A stretch of 43,022 bases of DNA from Actinomadura flavalba DSM 45200 (GCF_000374305.1 NZ_KB894106.1:1-43022); one strand, 5' to 3'; positions 23,467 through 30,848 are shown, numbered from the stretch's first letter. Numbers and translations: made by a program. Notes: generated from the sequence alone by a model not told the origin.

Positions 23467-24450
23467 TTAGCTGGGATGGCGATGGGTGGCGCGGATGCTC
23501 GCGCAGCTGGGGTGGGGGCAGGTGATGCAGACGGGGCCGGTCGGCTGGTGGCGTGGGGTGAGGACGTCCAGGACGGCGCCGAGCCGGTAGAGCGGGACGA
23601 GGCGGCCGTTCTGCAGGCGCTGGCCGTAGGGCATGAGGCGGCCGCGGTGCACGTAGCCGCGGATGGTGGCGGCGGTGATGGGCTGGCCCAGGCGGGTGAT
23701 GGCGCGGGCGATCTCGGGCGCCGTGGCCAGCACGTCCTCCGCGCTCCACAGCAACCATGCCCGTCGCGCCTCGATCTCGTAGACGAGGTGGCAGCCGTCG
23801 CATTCCACGATGAGGGCACCCGGGCGCCCGTACATGTCCTCGTCGCACTCGTCGCAGGGGCCCGCGTACACCTGCTCGGCGGGCCGGTCGACGGCGCGGC
23901 GGGCAGCGCGGACGGCTTCCACGATCTGGTCGTAGGCGGTCTGGCCGTCGGCGTGGTGGCGGAGCCAGCCGACGCGGGGGCGCAGCCAGGCCGCCAGGCC
24001 GGGAAGGGTGGTCGGGGGCGGTGGGATGCGGCGGGCCAGCGCGCAGGACGGGTGACGGCACGTGCCGTAGCGGGTGTGGCAGGTGGGCCCGGCGTGCGTG
24101 GGCCGGTGGCTGCGCACACCGGTCTCGTCGGCGACGCGAGCGGCCCAGCGGGCGAGGACGGCGTGCAGCTGGGCGGCGGCGTCGGAGGCGCGGGCGTCGC
24201 CGGGCGAGCGTCCTGCGTGGAGCGTGAGCGGAGCGCGGGCGAGCGGGGCCTGGTCGACGTCGTCGGATGCGGCGCGGCGGCCGCGGCTGTTGCGGACAAT
24301 GCGGGCTTCGCCGGCGCGGGCGATGTCCAGGTCCCACGCCAGGCCGTGATGCTCGGCGATCCGCGCCAGGTGCTCGTCCAGCCGGTAGGCGCAGGAGGGG
24401 CAGAGGGTGGCGTTCGGGGCGGGGGCGCCGCAGCCGCAGACAGGGTCCAT
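23467..24450 (-). CDS. Zinc-finger and helix-turn-helix DNA-binding protein
   Basis: This 327-residue protein has an N-terminal zinc ribbon (CGCGAPAPNATLCPSC), a middle part with CHTRYGTCRHPSC, a second zinc ribbon (CDECDEDMYGRPGALIVECDGC) and a C-terminal MerR/excise-like helix-turn-helix (LGQPITAATIRGYVHRGRLM with VPLYRLGAVLDVL after it). This order is frequent in actinophages as an unnamed DNA-binding protein, probably a regulator of middle or late genes. ATG has GAGGC eight bases upstream. Confidence 0.8.
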   Translation of the reverse strand: MDPVCGCGAPAPNATLCPSCAYRLDEHLARIAEHHGLAWDLDIARAGEARIVRNSRGRRAASDDVDQAPLARAPLTLHAGRSPGDARASDAAAQLHAVLARWAARVADETGVRSHRPTHAGPTCHTRYGTCRHPSCALARRIPPPPTTLPGLAAWLRPRVGWLRHHADGQTAYDQIVEAVRAARRAVDRPAEQVYAGPCDECDEDMYGRPGALIVECDGCHLVYEIEARRAWLLWSAEDVLATAPEIARAITRLGQPITAATIRGYVHRGRLMPYGQRLQNGRLVPLYRLGAVLDVLTPRHQPTGPVCITCPHPSCASIRATHRHPS

Positions 24451-24516
24451 AAGCGCCTCGCTACCAGCGACGATGATGATCGTCATCGTACGCCGAAGGC
24501 AGGGCGGTCGAACGTA

Positions 24517-24759
24517 TTAGCGATCGTGTGGTCGGGTGTCGCCGGTCACGGGATCACGCAGCGGGACCCCGCGTGCGCGGGCGATGAGCAACAGGAGACC
24601 GGCGCAGGCGGCGAGGCCGTCGAGGACGGCCTGGACGTCGCCGTCGGCGAGCCGGGCGAGCGCCGCGGCCGCGGCCGGCCGGTCGCCGCCGAGCTCGGCC
24701 GCCAGGGCGCGGGCGCCGAGCTCACCACCGGTGGGCGGTGAGCTCGGCGCACGGGTCAT
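24517..24759 (-). CDS. Small hypothetical protein
   Basis: This 80-residue, alanine- and leucine-rich protein is probably helical (ALAAELGGDRPAAAAALARLADGDVQAVLDGL) with a hydrophobic LAACAGLLLLIARARG. Its ATG lies at the 3' arm of a hairpin whose 5' arm holds the stop codon of the preceding gene, so its translation may depend on re-initiation. I do not recognise the family. Confidence 0.6.
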   Translation of the reverse strand: MTRAPSSPPTGGELGARALAAELGGDRPAAAAALARLADGDVQAVLDGLAACAGLLLLIARARGVPLRDPVTGDTRPHDR

Positions 24760-24778
24760 GAGGGCACGGTAGCCCTCA
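24759..24778 (-). repeat. Hairpin at stop codon, copy 1
   Basis: TGAGGGC and GCCCTCA form a perfect 7-bp stem with a 6-base loop. On the minus strand the first TGA is the stop codon of the preceding gene, and the ATG of the next gene begins at the last stem base. The same 20 bases occur at 25292-25311 in the same relation to a related gene. Confidence 0.85.
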
Positions 24779-25219
24779 AAGCGGATCGCGGCGGGGGCGC
24801 TGCTCGCCCCCGCCGCGATCCAGGTGGTACACGAACAGGTCCAGCATGCGCATGGTCTCCTGGGGGGAGGCGTGCTGGGCGAGGTCGGTGACCATGGCGG
24901 TGATCCACGCGGCCATGTCGACGGGGGTGGCGCCGGTGAGCGCCCGCGCGGCCACGTCGGCGTAGCTGCGGGCGACGTCGTCGTGGAGCGAGGCCGCTTG
25001 GCGCAGCTTGGGGTCGGGGTCTGCGAGGATCTGGGGGCGCATCATGCGGACACGGTCCAGCGTCGCTGCGGCCGTCCACCCGGTGGCTGTCCATCCGTCG
25101 GAGTGGGACAAGCCTCCCTCGCGTAGGCGACGGGTCATTTCGTCGTGCCGGTCCAGCGCCTCCCGGAGCAGCGTCCTTGGATGAGGGCGGTCGTCGTTGG
25201 CGTCGGTCTTGTCGGTCAT
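24776..25219 (-). CDS. Accessory family protein, paralogue A
   Basis: This 147-residue protein is a clear relative of the next gene upstream: shared parts are REALDRHDEMTRRLREGG, AAATLDRVRMMRPQILADPD, AAWITAMVTDLA and DLFVYHLD. It is mostly helical with a recurring tryptophan-rich middle. It differs in its C-terminus, where an inserted hairpin sequence encodes RGGGEQRPRRDPL. No known motif is present. The neighbours suggest an early, host-facing or regulatory role, which is inference. Confidence 0.75.
   Translation of the reverse strand: MTDKTDANDDRPHPRTLLREALDRHDEMTRRLREGGLSHSDGWTATGWTAAATLDRVRMMRPQILADPDPKLRQAASLHDDVARSYADVAARALTGATPVDMAAWITAMVTDLAQHASPQETMRMLDLFVYHLDRGGGEQRPRRDPL
24783..24821 (-). 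repeat. 17-bp stem hairpin inside the gene 3' end
   Basis: A perfect 17-bp inverted repeat with loop CTGCT lies in the last codons of paralogue A. The related gene upstream lacks it, and its sequence matches on both sides, so this looks like an insertion of about 31 bases. It may act as a terminator. Confidence 0.75.
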
Positions 25220-25291
25220 GGGTGTCTGCTTCCAGTGCGTGTGGCGGTCGTGGTCTGCTGCTGCTCATGTTCGTCGGCGGGCGCCACACCG

Positions 25292-25311
25292 TGAGGGCAC
25301 GGTAGCCCTCA
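25292..25311 (-). repeat. Hairpin at stop codon, copy 2
   Basis: This is an exact second copy of the 20-base inverted repeat at 24759-24778. The TGA in its first arm is the stop codon of paralogue B. After it comes a remnant of the 3' end of the membrane gene that lies upstream of paralogue B. Confidence 0.85.
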
Positions 25312-25716
25312 CTGCGGATCGAGGTGGTACACGAAGAGGTTCATGATGTGCAATGTCTGCGCGGCGGAGAATTCCCGCATTGCGAGGCCGGTGACCATAC
25401 TCGTGATCCATGTAGCGGCCTCGAAGAAGCTCGGTTCAGTGCCCAGCACCTGTACGGCCATCTCGGCGTAGACGCGCGCGAGACTGTCGTGATCCATTGC
25501 CTGCTCGCGCAGCTCGGGGTCCGACGCCGCGAGGCTCTGGGTGCGCATCGACCGGGCCCGTTCGAGCGCTGCGGCGGCTGACCACTCGGGGGCTTCTCTG
25601 CCAGCGAGGACGTCGATGGCGTCGGGGACACCCAGCTCCCGGAGCTGTCGGGTGATCTCCTCGTGCCAGTCCAGCGCCTCCTGCAGCGATCTCGCTGCGG
25701 GGCGGTCGTCGGTCAT
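25309..25716 (-). CDS. Accessory family protein, paralogue B
   Basis: This 135-residue protein is related to the next downstream gene: QEALDWHEEITRQLRELG, AAAALERARSMRTQSLAASDPELREQA, AATWITSMVTGLA and NLFVYHLD are shared. The pattern is helical, with conserved Trp and acidic residues. The pair arose by tandem duplication that also copied the hairpin and the last codons of the gene before it. ATG overlaps the upstream stop and has GGGAG ten bases away. Confidence 0.75.
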   Translation of the reverse strand: MTDDRPAARSLQEALDWHEEITRQLRELGVPDAIDVLAGREAPEWSAAAALERARSMRTQSLAASDPELREQAMDHDSLARVYAEMAVQVLGTEPSFFEAATWITSMVTGLAMREFSAAQTLHIMNLFVYHLDPQ

Positions 25717-26063
25717 GTCTGCTCCCGAGAGTGGGCGGCCGTGGTCTGCTGCTCATGTTCGTCGGCGGGCGCCGTCGTCAGCCAGCCGCACGGCCGACAC
25801 CGGCCGGTATCGGCCTCGTGACGCAGATGCAGATGGGGTGCCAGGAACCACGCCGAGGCGAGGGCTCCGATGAAGCCGAGCGCCAGCTGGACGATCCTGG
25901 CCTGCGCAGTCGGGCCCAGGACGGCGCACGTCAGGAGGGCGTGCGCCGAGACCAGGACGCAGAGCAGACCGGCCCGCACGGCGCCGCGGCCGATGAGGAT
26001 CAGCCCGGACGCGGCCAGCGTCCACCCGTGAAGGGTGAGCAGGGCGAACACCATGAGGTCCAT
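25713..26063 (-). CDS. Small membrane protein
   Basis: This 116-residue protein has three hydrophobic helices (LMVFALLTLHGWTLAASGLILI, AGLLCVLVSAHALLTCAVLG and IVQLALGFIGALASAWFLA) and a soluble tail with HLRHEADTGRCRPCGW, likely in the cytoplasm, then a polar end. Its start overlaps the upstream stop (TGATG). The last 18 codons are repeated as a non-coding remnant after paralogue B. The role is unknown. Confidence 0.7.
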   Translation of the reverse strand: MDLMVFALLTLHGWTLAASGLILIGRGAVRAGLLCVLVSAHALLTCAVLGPTAQARIVQLALGFIGALASAWFLAPHLHLRHEADTGRCRPCGWLTTAPADEHEQQTTAAHSREQT

Positions 26064-26779
26064 CAGCGGCCACCGATGTAGTTCAGGGCCAGGTTCGCGC
26101 GGTTCAGCAGCTCCAGGAGCGCCTCGATGTCGCCCCAGGCGTGCGCGATGAACGCCGTGTTCGCCGCGTACAGGTCGTCGCGCTGGATCGGGTCCTGCAC
26201 CGATAGGGGCGGGGCGACGTAGGCCACGGGCGTCTCTTCGTCGGCGCCGTGGTCGGCGATGATGGCGCCGCCGTGCTGTCGCCACGGCCCTCGGCTGGCG
26301 GCGGCGTGCCGCGCCCGGATCGCCTGGACCGCGGCCGGCTCGTCGGGCGTGTCCGTCGGGTCCGTCGGGTTCGGCATCAGAGCGCGGCCGAGCTCGCCAA
26401 GGATGATGATCACCTCGGGTTGGGTGGCGCCGAGCATGCTCAGCGCGGCCAGCTGCGCGGACACCCAGACCAGAGTCTCCCCGATGGAGGCGTGGGGAGC
26501 CTGCCGCATGAGGCGGGCCTGCAGGTCGCCCACGTCGGCCAGGCACTGCGCCATCACCTGCCGGGCCTCGGGGATGAGTTCGCTCGCACGCTGGCTGTCG
26601 TCCAGGGCCTGCAGCTGGCGCGGCAGGTCCCAGGCGTCGCCGACGCCGTTCGCGTCCAGGCGCCCGACGGTCGCGCCGTCCTGGTCCACGCCGAGCAGGT
26701 TCGCCACCATGTCGTAGACCCGCGTGCGGCGTTCGTCGCAGGCGGCGTGGTCAGTGCAGGTGTGGCTGTGGAGGGTCAT
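26063..26779 (-). CDS. Accessory protein with Ead/Ea22-like C-terminal motif, paralogue C
   Basis: This 238-residue protein has a helical N-part (WDLPRQLQALDDSQRASEL, GETLVWVSAQLAALSML) and a C-part with IRARHAAASRGPW and ANTAFIAHAWGDIEALL. The second motif resembles the C-terminal pattern of lambda Ead/Ea22-like accessory proteins common in actinophages. It is related along its length to the next upstream gene, and its helical part is weakly like paralogues A and B. Function is unknown. Confidence 0.72.
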   Translation of the reverse strand: MTLHSHTCTDHAACDERRTRVYDMVANLLGVDQDGATVGRLDANGVGDAWDLPRQLQALDDSQRASELIPEARQVMAQCLADVGDLQARLMRQAPHASIGETLVWVSAQLAALSMLGATQPEVIIILGELGRALMPNPTDPTDTPDEPAAVQAIRARHAAASRGPWRQHGGAIIADHGADEETPVAYVAPPLSVQDPIQRDDLYAANTAFIAHAWGDIEALLELLNRANLALNYIGGR

Positions 26780-26805
26780 GGGTTGTTGTTCCTTCCCTTG
26801 GGTGG

Positions 26806-27465
26806 TCAGCGGATGTGGTGGGTGCGGTCCATGGCGTCCTGCAGGTCAGCGGCGATGGAGTCGAGCGTCTCGATCAGGTCGCGGATGTCACCCCATGCGT
26901 GCGCGAAGAACGCGCGGTTGGCGGTGGCCACCTGGTCCCGGCGCTCGTCGTCGCCGCCCGGCGGGGGCGGGACGACGTAGGCGATCGGTGCCGGGCCGCC
27001 GTCGCTGTCTCCCACGGGTGAGATGACGGCGGACGAGGTGAAGCTGTGGGGGCCGCGGCTGGCGGCGGCGTGGCGGGCGCGGATGGCGTCCAGGTCGATG
27101 TCGTCGCTGATGAACCGCTGGTATTCCGGCTCGGCCTCCCACAGGCGGCCGGCGAACTCGCCGAAGACCAGCAGCATCTCGGCGGGGTCGACGCCGTGGA
27201 TCAGCAGCGAGCCGAGCTGGGATGTGGCCCACACCATCGCCTCGCCGACGCCGACGGGGCGGCCGCCGAACGCCGCCTCGAACCGCTGCATGAGGAACGC
27301 GGCGTCGGTGTCGGCCTGCGCCTGGACGAGCGCGGTCCGCGGGCTGCGCTGGTGCCGGGCCCGGTTGTCGGCGAGCATGTCCAGCTGCTGGTCCAGGTCC
27401 CAGGTGGCGGGCAGGTCGTAGGCCGCGAAGCGGGACGGCAACGCGTCGTCGTGGTGGTCGGTCAT
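26806..27465 (-). CDS. Accessory protein with Ead/Ea22-like C-terminal motif, paralogue D
   Basis: This 219-residue protein shares the order of paralogue C: WDLDQQLDMLADN, GEAMVWATSQLGSLLIHG, IRARHAAASRGP and ANRAFFAHAWGDIRDLI. The two probably arose by duplication and then diverged. ATG at 27465 overlaps the stop of the upstream gene (ATGA). Conserved Trp and His residues suggest a shared fold, but no enzyme motif is seen. Confidence 0.75.
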   Translation of the reverse strand: MTDHHDDALPSRFAAYDLPATWDLDQQLDMLADNRARHQRSPRTALVQAQADTDAAFLMQRFEAAFGGRPVGVGEAMVWATSQLGSLLIHGVDPAEMLLVFGEFAGRLWEAEPEYQRFISDDIDLDAIRARHAAASRGPHSFTSSAVISPVGDSDGGPAPIAYVVPPPPGGDDERRDQVATANRAFFAHAWGDIRDLIETLDSIAADLQDAMDRTHHIR

Positions 27466-28970
27466 GGTGTCCTTCCGGTGAGGTGGGCGTGGGCGGCGGC
27501 GAGCTGCCGCTGCTCGTGGTCGGTGGGCGGCGCCGCGGCGTGCCAGGTGCAGGGCCAGCAGCGGCCGTCGTGGACGGTGGGGGCGCCGCAGGTGGGGCAG
27601 ATGTCGCCTGCGGCCAGGTCGGCGCGGGCGCGGGCGGCGGCGGCGTGCAGCAGGTCCAGGTGGTGGCGGCCGGTGAGCCGCCACGGTTCGGCGGCGGCGA
27701 TGCGTTCGACGCTGGCGGCCAGGACGTCGGAGGTCAGCGCGGCGCACGGGGACATGCGGGGTCGCTGCTCGTCCAGGAGGCGGTCCAGGCGGCGGGCGAG
27801 CTCGGCCCGCACCCAGGGCGGGGCATCGCGCAGGGCGCGCGGCATGGCCGCCAGCGCGGTCCAGGCGGCGCGGGAGGCTCGCGGCCGCGGGGCACCGGCG
27901 CCGGGGTGGCGGCCGTCGGCGCGGTCCGGCGGCCGCACCGGCGCCGGTGCGTTCCCGGGGCGTGCGTCGGGATCGGGAGCATGATCGTTTTTCGGCTCGC
28001 GCAGCGTCTCCTTCGCGGGCGCGTCACCTACGTGCACGCTGCCGCGAGGCTTAGCACTCACCTCCCTGAACTCACCCCCCTGAGAGAACCCCCCTGTAGT
28101 GCCGGGATCTCCGGGAGTGGCGTTGACCTGCAGATACTCGGCGTCGGCGCAGGTGGGAGCGAGTGTGTCCACATTCTGAGATTCGCGGACGGGATTTCCG
28201 GGAGTGGCGGTGACCTGCGGGGATTCGGTGTCGTCGCAGGTGGGAGCGGGCGCGTCCGGCGCCGGGTTTTCCACAGGGGCGGGGAGGGTGGCGGGGGCGG
28301 ATCGCAGGGTCGTGCGCCAGGTCAGGACGCGTCCTGCGTCGTCGCGTTCGGGCTCGCTGGTGGCGTAGCCAGCGGCGGCCAGGGCGTGCAGGTCACCGGT
28401 GGTGGCGTGCAGGCGTTCACCGCGCCGTTCTCCCGCGAGCGCGGCGGCGCCGCCGCGGCGCACGCGCACGGTCACCCCGCCGACGGTCGCGCCGTCGGCG
28501 AGCTCGGCGACGAGCAGGCCCCGCTGCCGGTAGGACAGGCGCCGGTCCCGCGCCGTCGCCCACGGCACGTGGAGGAAGCCCGAGCCGTCGTCGGGCGGCG
28601 CCGCGCTCCGGTTCAGCGCGTACACCAGGTCGTCCTCGGACCGGCCGGCGACCGCGACCGCGTACCCGACGGCCACGGCCTCACGGAGGAGGCCGGCGAG
28701 GGCGTCGCGGCCCTCGACGGCGGGGTCGTGGCGGGTCGCCCGCCACAGCGCCTGAGCCGTCCAGGTCCAGCCGTCGACGTGCGTCCACCACTCGGCGACC
28801 AAGCCGAGCGCGGCGCGGGTGAGGCGGCGGTCCCTGGCGACGCGGCGCAGCAGCGGCGGCGTGCGCTGGCCGGTGCGGGCGGGGGCGATGCCGTCGTGGC
28901 CGTGCCCGGCGGCGCGCTGCTGCCGGGCGGCGCGGTGCGGGGCTGCGGTGCCCCGTGTCCCAGTGTCCAT
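27462..28970 (-). CDS. Candidate replication / winged-helix DNA-binding protein
   Basis: This 502-residue protein has an N-terminal helical DNA-binding pattern (RRLTRAALGLVAEWWTHVDGWTW, LLREAVAVGYAV), a middle with SYRQRGLLVAELADGATVGG that looks like a winged helix, then a long disordered stretch and a C-terminal helical part with a zinc ribbon (CPTCGAPTVHDGRCWPC). In this place actinophages often encode a replication initiator or a helix-turn-helix protein. No helicase, primase or nuclease motif is seen, so initiator is a guess. The disordered part has two copies of an APTC...QV.ATPG.P motif. ATG has GGGAGG upstream. Confidence 0.6.
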   Translation of the reverse strand: MDTGTRGTAAPHRAARQQRAAGHGHDGIAPARTGQRTPPLLRRVARDRRLTRAALGLVAEWWTHVDGWTWTAQALWRATRHDPAVEGRDALAGLLREAVAVGYAVAVAGRSEDDLVYALNRSAAPPDDGSGFLHVPWATARDRRLSYRQRGLLVAELADGATVGGVTVRVRRGGAAALAGERRGERLHATTGDLHALAAAGYATSEPERDDAGRVLTWRTTLRSAPATLPAPVENPAPDAPAPTCDDTESPQVTATPGNPVRESQNVDTLAPTCADAEYLQVNATPGDPGTTGGFSQGGEFREVSAKPRGSVHVGDAPAKETLREPKNDHAPDPDARPGNAPAPVRPPDRADGRHPGAGAPRPRASRAAWTALAAMPRALRDAPPWVRAELARRLDRLLDEQRPRMSPCAALTSDVLAASVERIAAAEPWRLTGRHHLDLLHAAAARARADLAAGDICPTCGAPTVHDGRCWPCTWHAAAPPTDHEQRQLAAAHAHLTGRTP

Positions 28971-29100
28971 CCTGGGTCCTCCCGATCGTGGGCATGCTCA
29001 TATCGCCCGTCGGCGCGGCCGGAAGGGCTGCGCCTGCGCGCCGCCGCGCGGCGCGTGGGCGTGTCAGGTCTCGCGGGGGCCGCCGGTCGGCGGCGGCTGG
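28971..29100 (-). other. Intergenic gap before the candidate replication gene
   Basis: No gene is seen. A GC-rich inverted repeat, CGCGCCG and CGGCGCG with a 5-base loop, is near 29040. The gap could hold a promoter or an origin, but no clear elements are visible. Confidence 0.4.
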
Positions 29101-29313
29101 TCAGGCGGCAGGCGGCTCCTGGATGGGGTGGGGCACGGTGGTGCCGTTGGGCGTGAGGGGCCGGGGCGGGGCGGGCGGCGCCGGCGGCGCGTGCGGCTGG
29201 CACCTGGGCCCGTTGACGAACAGGCGGGTCGGGGTGGCGCCGCAGCGGCCGCCGGGCACGGGCTGGCGGCAGGGGCGCGAGTACGGCGCCGCGCGGCGCC
29301 GGGGCGCGGTCAT
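29101..29313 (-). CDS. Small Cys-containing basic protein
   Basis: This 70-residue protein contains CRQPVPGGRCGATPTRLFVNGPRC and HAP, a pattern common in small proteins of streptomycete mobile elements, followed by a proline-rich tail. The four cysteines and His may bind zinc. The start overlaps the stop of the LuxR-Lsr2 gene (ATGA). Function is unknown. Confidence 0.65.
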   Translation of the reverse strand: MTAPRRRAAPYSRPCRQPVPGGRCGATPTRLFVNGPRCQPHAPPAPPAPPRPLTPNGTTVPHPIQEPPAA

Positions 29314-29753
29314 CGCTGGCCGCCGGGTGCGTCGTCCGGGTGGGCGGCGGCGTACTGCTGCAGGAGCGTGGCGGCGAAGCGGCCGGTCGGCCTGACAGGG
29401 ATGCCCTGCTGCTTGGCCCAGGCGCGGATTCGCGCGGCCTGCTGCGGCGGGATGCGCCGCTCGGCCTGCCTGGACGAGCGGCGTGGCGACAGCGGCGGCA
29501 GCGGCAGCGTCGTGCCGTGGACGTCGTCCGGCGTCAGCAGCCCGGAGGTGAGCGCGAGCGCGACGGCCTGCGCCGTGGTCCGTGCCCCGAGCAGCCCGAG
29601 GACCTGGCTTCGGGTCGAGCGGATCAGGCTCTGGCTCACACACCAGCGGCGGGCCAGCTGGCTGTCCTGCACGCCGCGGCACGCGGCGACGAGGACCGCG
29701 TGGTGTCGGGGCGCGAGCGGCGGCTGCGCCCCCGGCGCCTCCTGCCCCGTCAC
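29310..29753 (-). CDS. LuxR-type HTH and Lsr2-like DNA-binding fusion protein
   Basis: This 147-residue protein joins two DNA-binding parts. Residues about 12-75 fit a LuxR/GerE helix-turn-helix (LAPRHHAVLVAACRG, LARRWCVSQSLIRS, QVLGLLGARTTAQAVALAL). Residues about 98-138 fit the C-terminal domain of Lsr2 (RIPPQQAARIRAWAKQQG and VRPTGRFAATLLQQYAAAH), the actinobacterial nucleoid protein that silences AT-rich DNA. No receiver or Lsr2 dimerisation domain is present. It may control phage genes or counter host Lsr2. GTG overlaps the upstream stop. Confidence 0.82.
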   Translation of the reverse strand: MTGQEAPGAQPPLAPRHHAVLVAACRGVQDSQLARRWCVSQSLIRSTRSQVLGLLGARTTAQAVALALTSGLLTPDDVHGTTLPLPPLSPRRSSRQAERRIPPQQAARIRAWAKQQGIPVRPTGRFAATLLQQYAAAHPDDAPGGQR

Positions 29754-30139
29754 GTCCGGCCCCGGCGCAGGCGGGCGAGCAGGTCACGAACGCCGTCCAG
29801 CAGGCCGTCCGGCGGCGGCCCGCCGGGGTCGGGGGCGACGCCCAGGCGGCGCGGCGGCGGGGAGTACGGGCGGCCGGTCTGGATCGCGTACCGCCAGCAC
29901 GTCGCGACGTGGATCATGGCGCGCTGCTCGTGGCGGCCGATGGACTCGCCGCGGTGCAGGTGCCGGGAGCGCCAGACGGCGCCGTCGCGCCAGACGGCGA
30001 TGCTCCCGCCGTCGTGCGGCGCGGCGTCGACCCAGACCGTCAGGCCGCGGGTGTTGGTGGTGCGCCGTACAGGCTGTTCGCAGCCCCACGGGCACCGGTC
30101 CAGGCCGTGCAGGTCACGGCTGGTGACGCGGCGGATCAT
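29750..30139 (-). CDS. Hypothetical protein with Cys pair
   Basis: This 129-residue protein starts MIRRVTSRDLHGLDRCPWGC and has WVDAAPHDGGSIAVWRDGAVWRSRHLHRGESI, which reads as beta strands, then a helical HEQRAMIHVATCWRY and a proline-rich end. CPWGC with His residues might bind metal. It has a strong AGGAGG site before ATG, right after the array of hairpins, and could be the first gene of a separately controlled part of the operon. The family is unknown to me. Confidence 0.68.
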   Translation of the reverse strand: MIRRVTSRDLHGLDRCPWGCEQPVRRTTNTRGLTVWVDAAPHDGGSIAVWRDGAVWRSRHLHRGESIGRHEQRAMIHVATCWRYAIQTGRPYSPPPRRLGVAPDPGGPPPDGLLDGVRDLLARLRRGRT

Positions 30140-30160
30140 CGGCACCTCCTGCTGGCATGG

Positions 30161-30393
30161 GTCCGGCCCCGCTGCCCTCCCCCCTGGGGGCAGCGAGGCC
30201 GGACGGATGGGGCGCCCCCGCCGCCCCGGAAGGAGAGGGGCGGGGGCGCCGTGCGCCGCCCTCGCGCGGGCCCGGGAGGAGCCGGGTCCGCGCGTCGCGA
30301 GGGGGCGGCGCGGGATGTCCTGCCTCACGGGAGCGAGAGGCAGGACGACGGCCGCGCGGTGGACGGCGGGCGCGGGCGCCGTCCACCGCGCGG
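30161..30393 (-). repeat. Array of five strong hairpins between two early genes
   Basis: Five inverted repeats follow one another with almost no space: 30161-30204 (16 of 17 bp paired), 30211-30250 (12 bp), 30253-30311 (14 bp with a bulge and inner stem), 30317-30346 (10 bp) and 30352-30393 (17 bp, perfect). None has a T run. They fill the gap between the stop of the 34-codon gene and the ribosome site of the next gene, so as RNA they would form an intercistronic structure that could stop transcription or block decay. Confidence 0.85.
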
Positions 30394-30396
30394 AGC

Positions 30397-30501
30397 TCAC
30401 GGACGCCGCCGGGCCCGCCGCGCCGCGCGCTGGTCCTCCGCGCGGAACGTCCACCAGACCGCCGCCCCGGAGGCCGCCATCGCGACCAGGTACGCGGTCA
30501 C
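30397..30501 (-). CDS. Very small membrane protein
   Basis: This 34-residue protein starts with GTG that overlaps the stop of the preceding membrane gene (GTGA). It has one short hydrophobic helix (AYLVAMAASGAAVWWTFRA) and a basic tail. AAVWWTFRAEDQ echoes VAAWWTIRALDE at the end of the preceding protein, so it may be a partial duplicate. Function is unknown. Confidence 0.6.
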   Translation of the reverse strand: MTAYLVAMAASGAAVWWTFRAEDQRAARRARRRP

Positions 30502-30848
30502 CGGGGCCGCCGCAGCGCCAGCTCGTCCAGCGCCCGGATGGTCCACCACGCGGCGACGCTGGCGGACAGGACCGTGGCGACCGCCGAGACGGCGGCGGTG
30601 TCCCACATCGCCCACGACGCTGCCGCCGCCATGTGCGCGGCGCACAGCACCGCCGCGACGCCCAGACCGATGATCCCGGCGCCCCACGCCGCCAGCAGCG
30701 CACCGGCCGCCAGGCGCCGCAGCAGCAGCCGCTGCCGGGGCGAGATGCTCCACCGGCGGCGGTGACGGCCGTGCGCCACGATCTGCAGTTCCGAGGTCAG
30801 CCGTGACCGGCGCTCGCCTTCGTGTCGGCCCTCGATCGCCGCCGTCAC
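30498..30848 (-). CDS. Membrane protein
   Basis: This 116-residue protein has a basic N-terminus (HGRHRRRWSISPRQRLLLRRL) followed by two or three membrane helices (AAGALLAAWGAGIIGLGVAAVLCAAHM and AAVSAVATVLSASVAAWWTI). Both ends overlap neighbours as GTGA. It may be a small inner-membrane protein involved in exclusion of other phages or in control of the host envelope, but that is guesswork. Confidence 0.65.
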   Translation of the reverse strand: MTAAIEGRHEGERRSRLTSELQIVAHGRHRRRWSISPRQRLLLRRLAAGALLAAWGAGIIGLGVAAVLCAAHMAAAASWAMWDTAAVSAVATVLSASVAAWWTIRALDELALRRPR

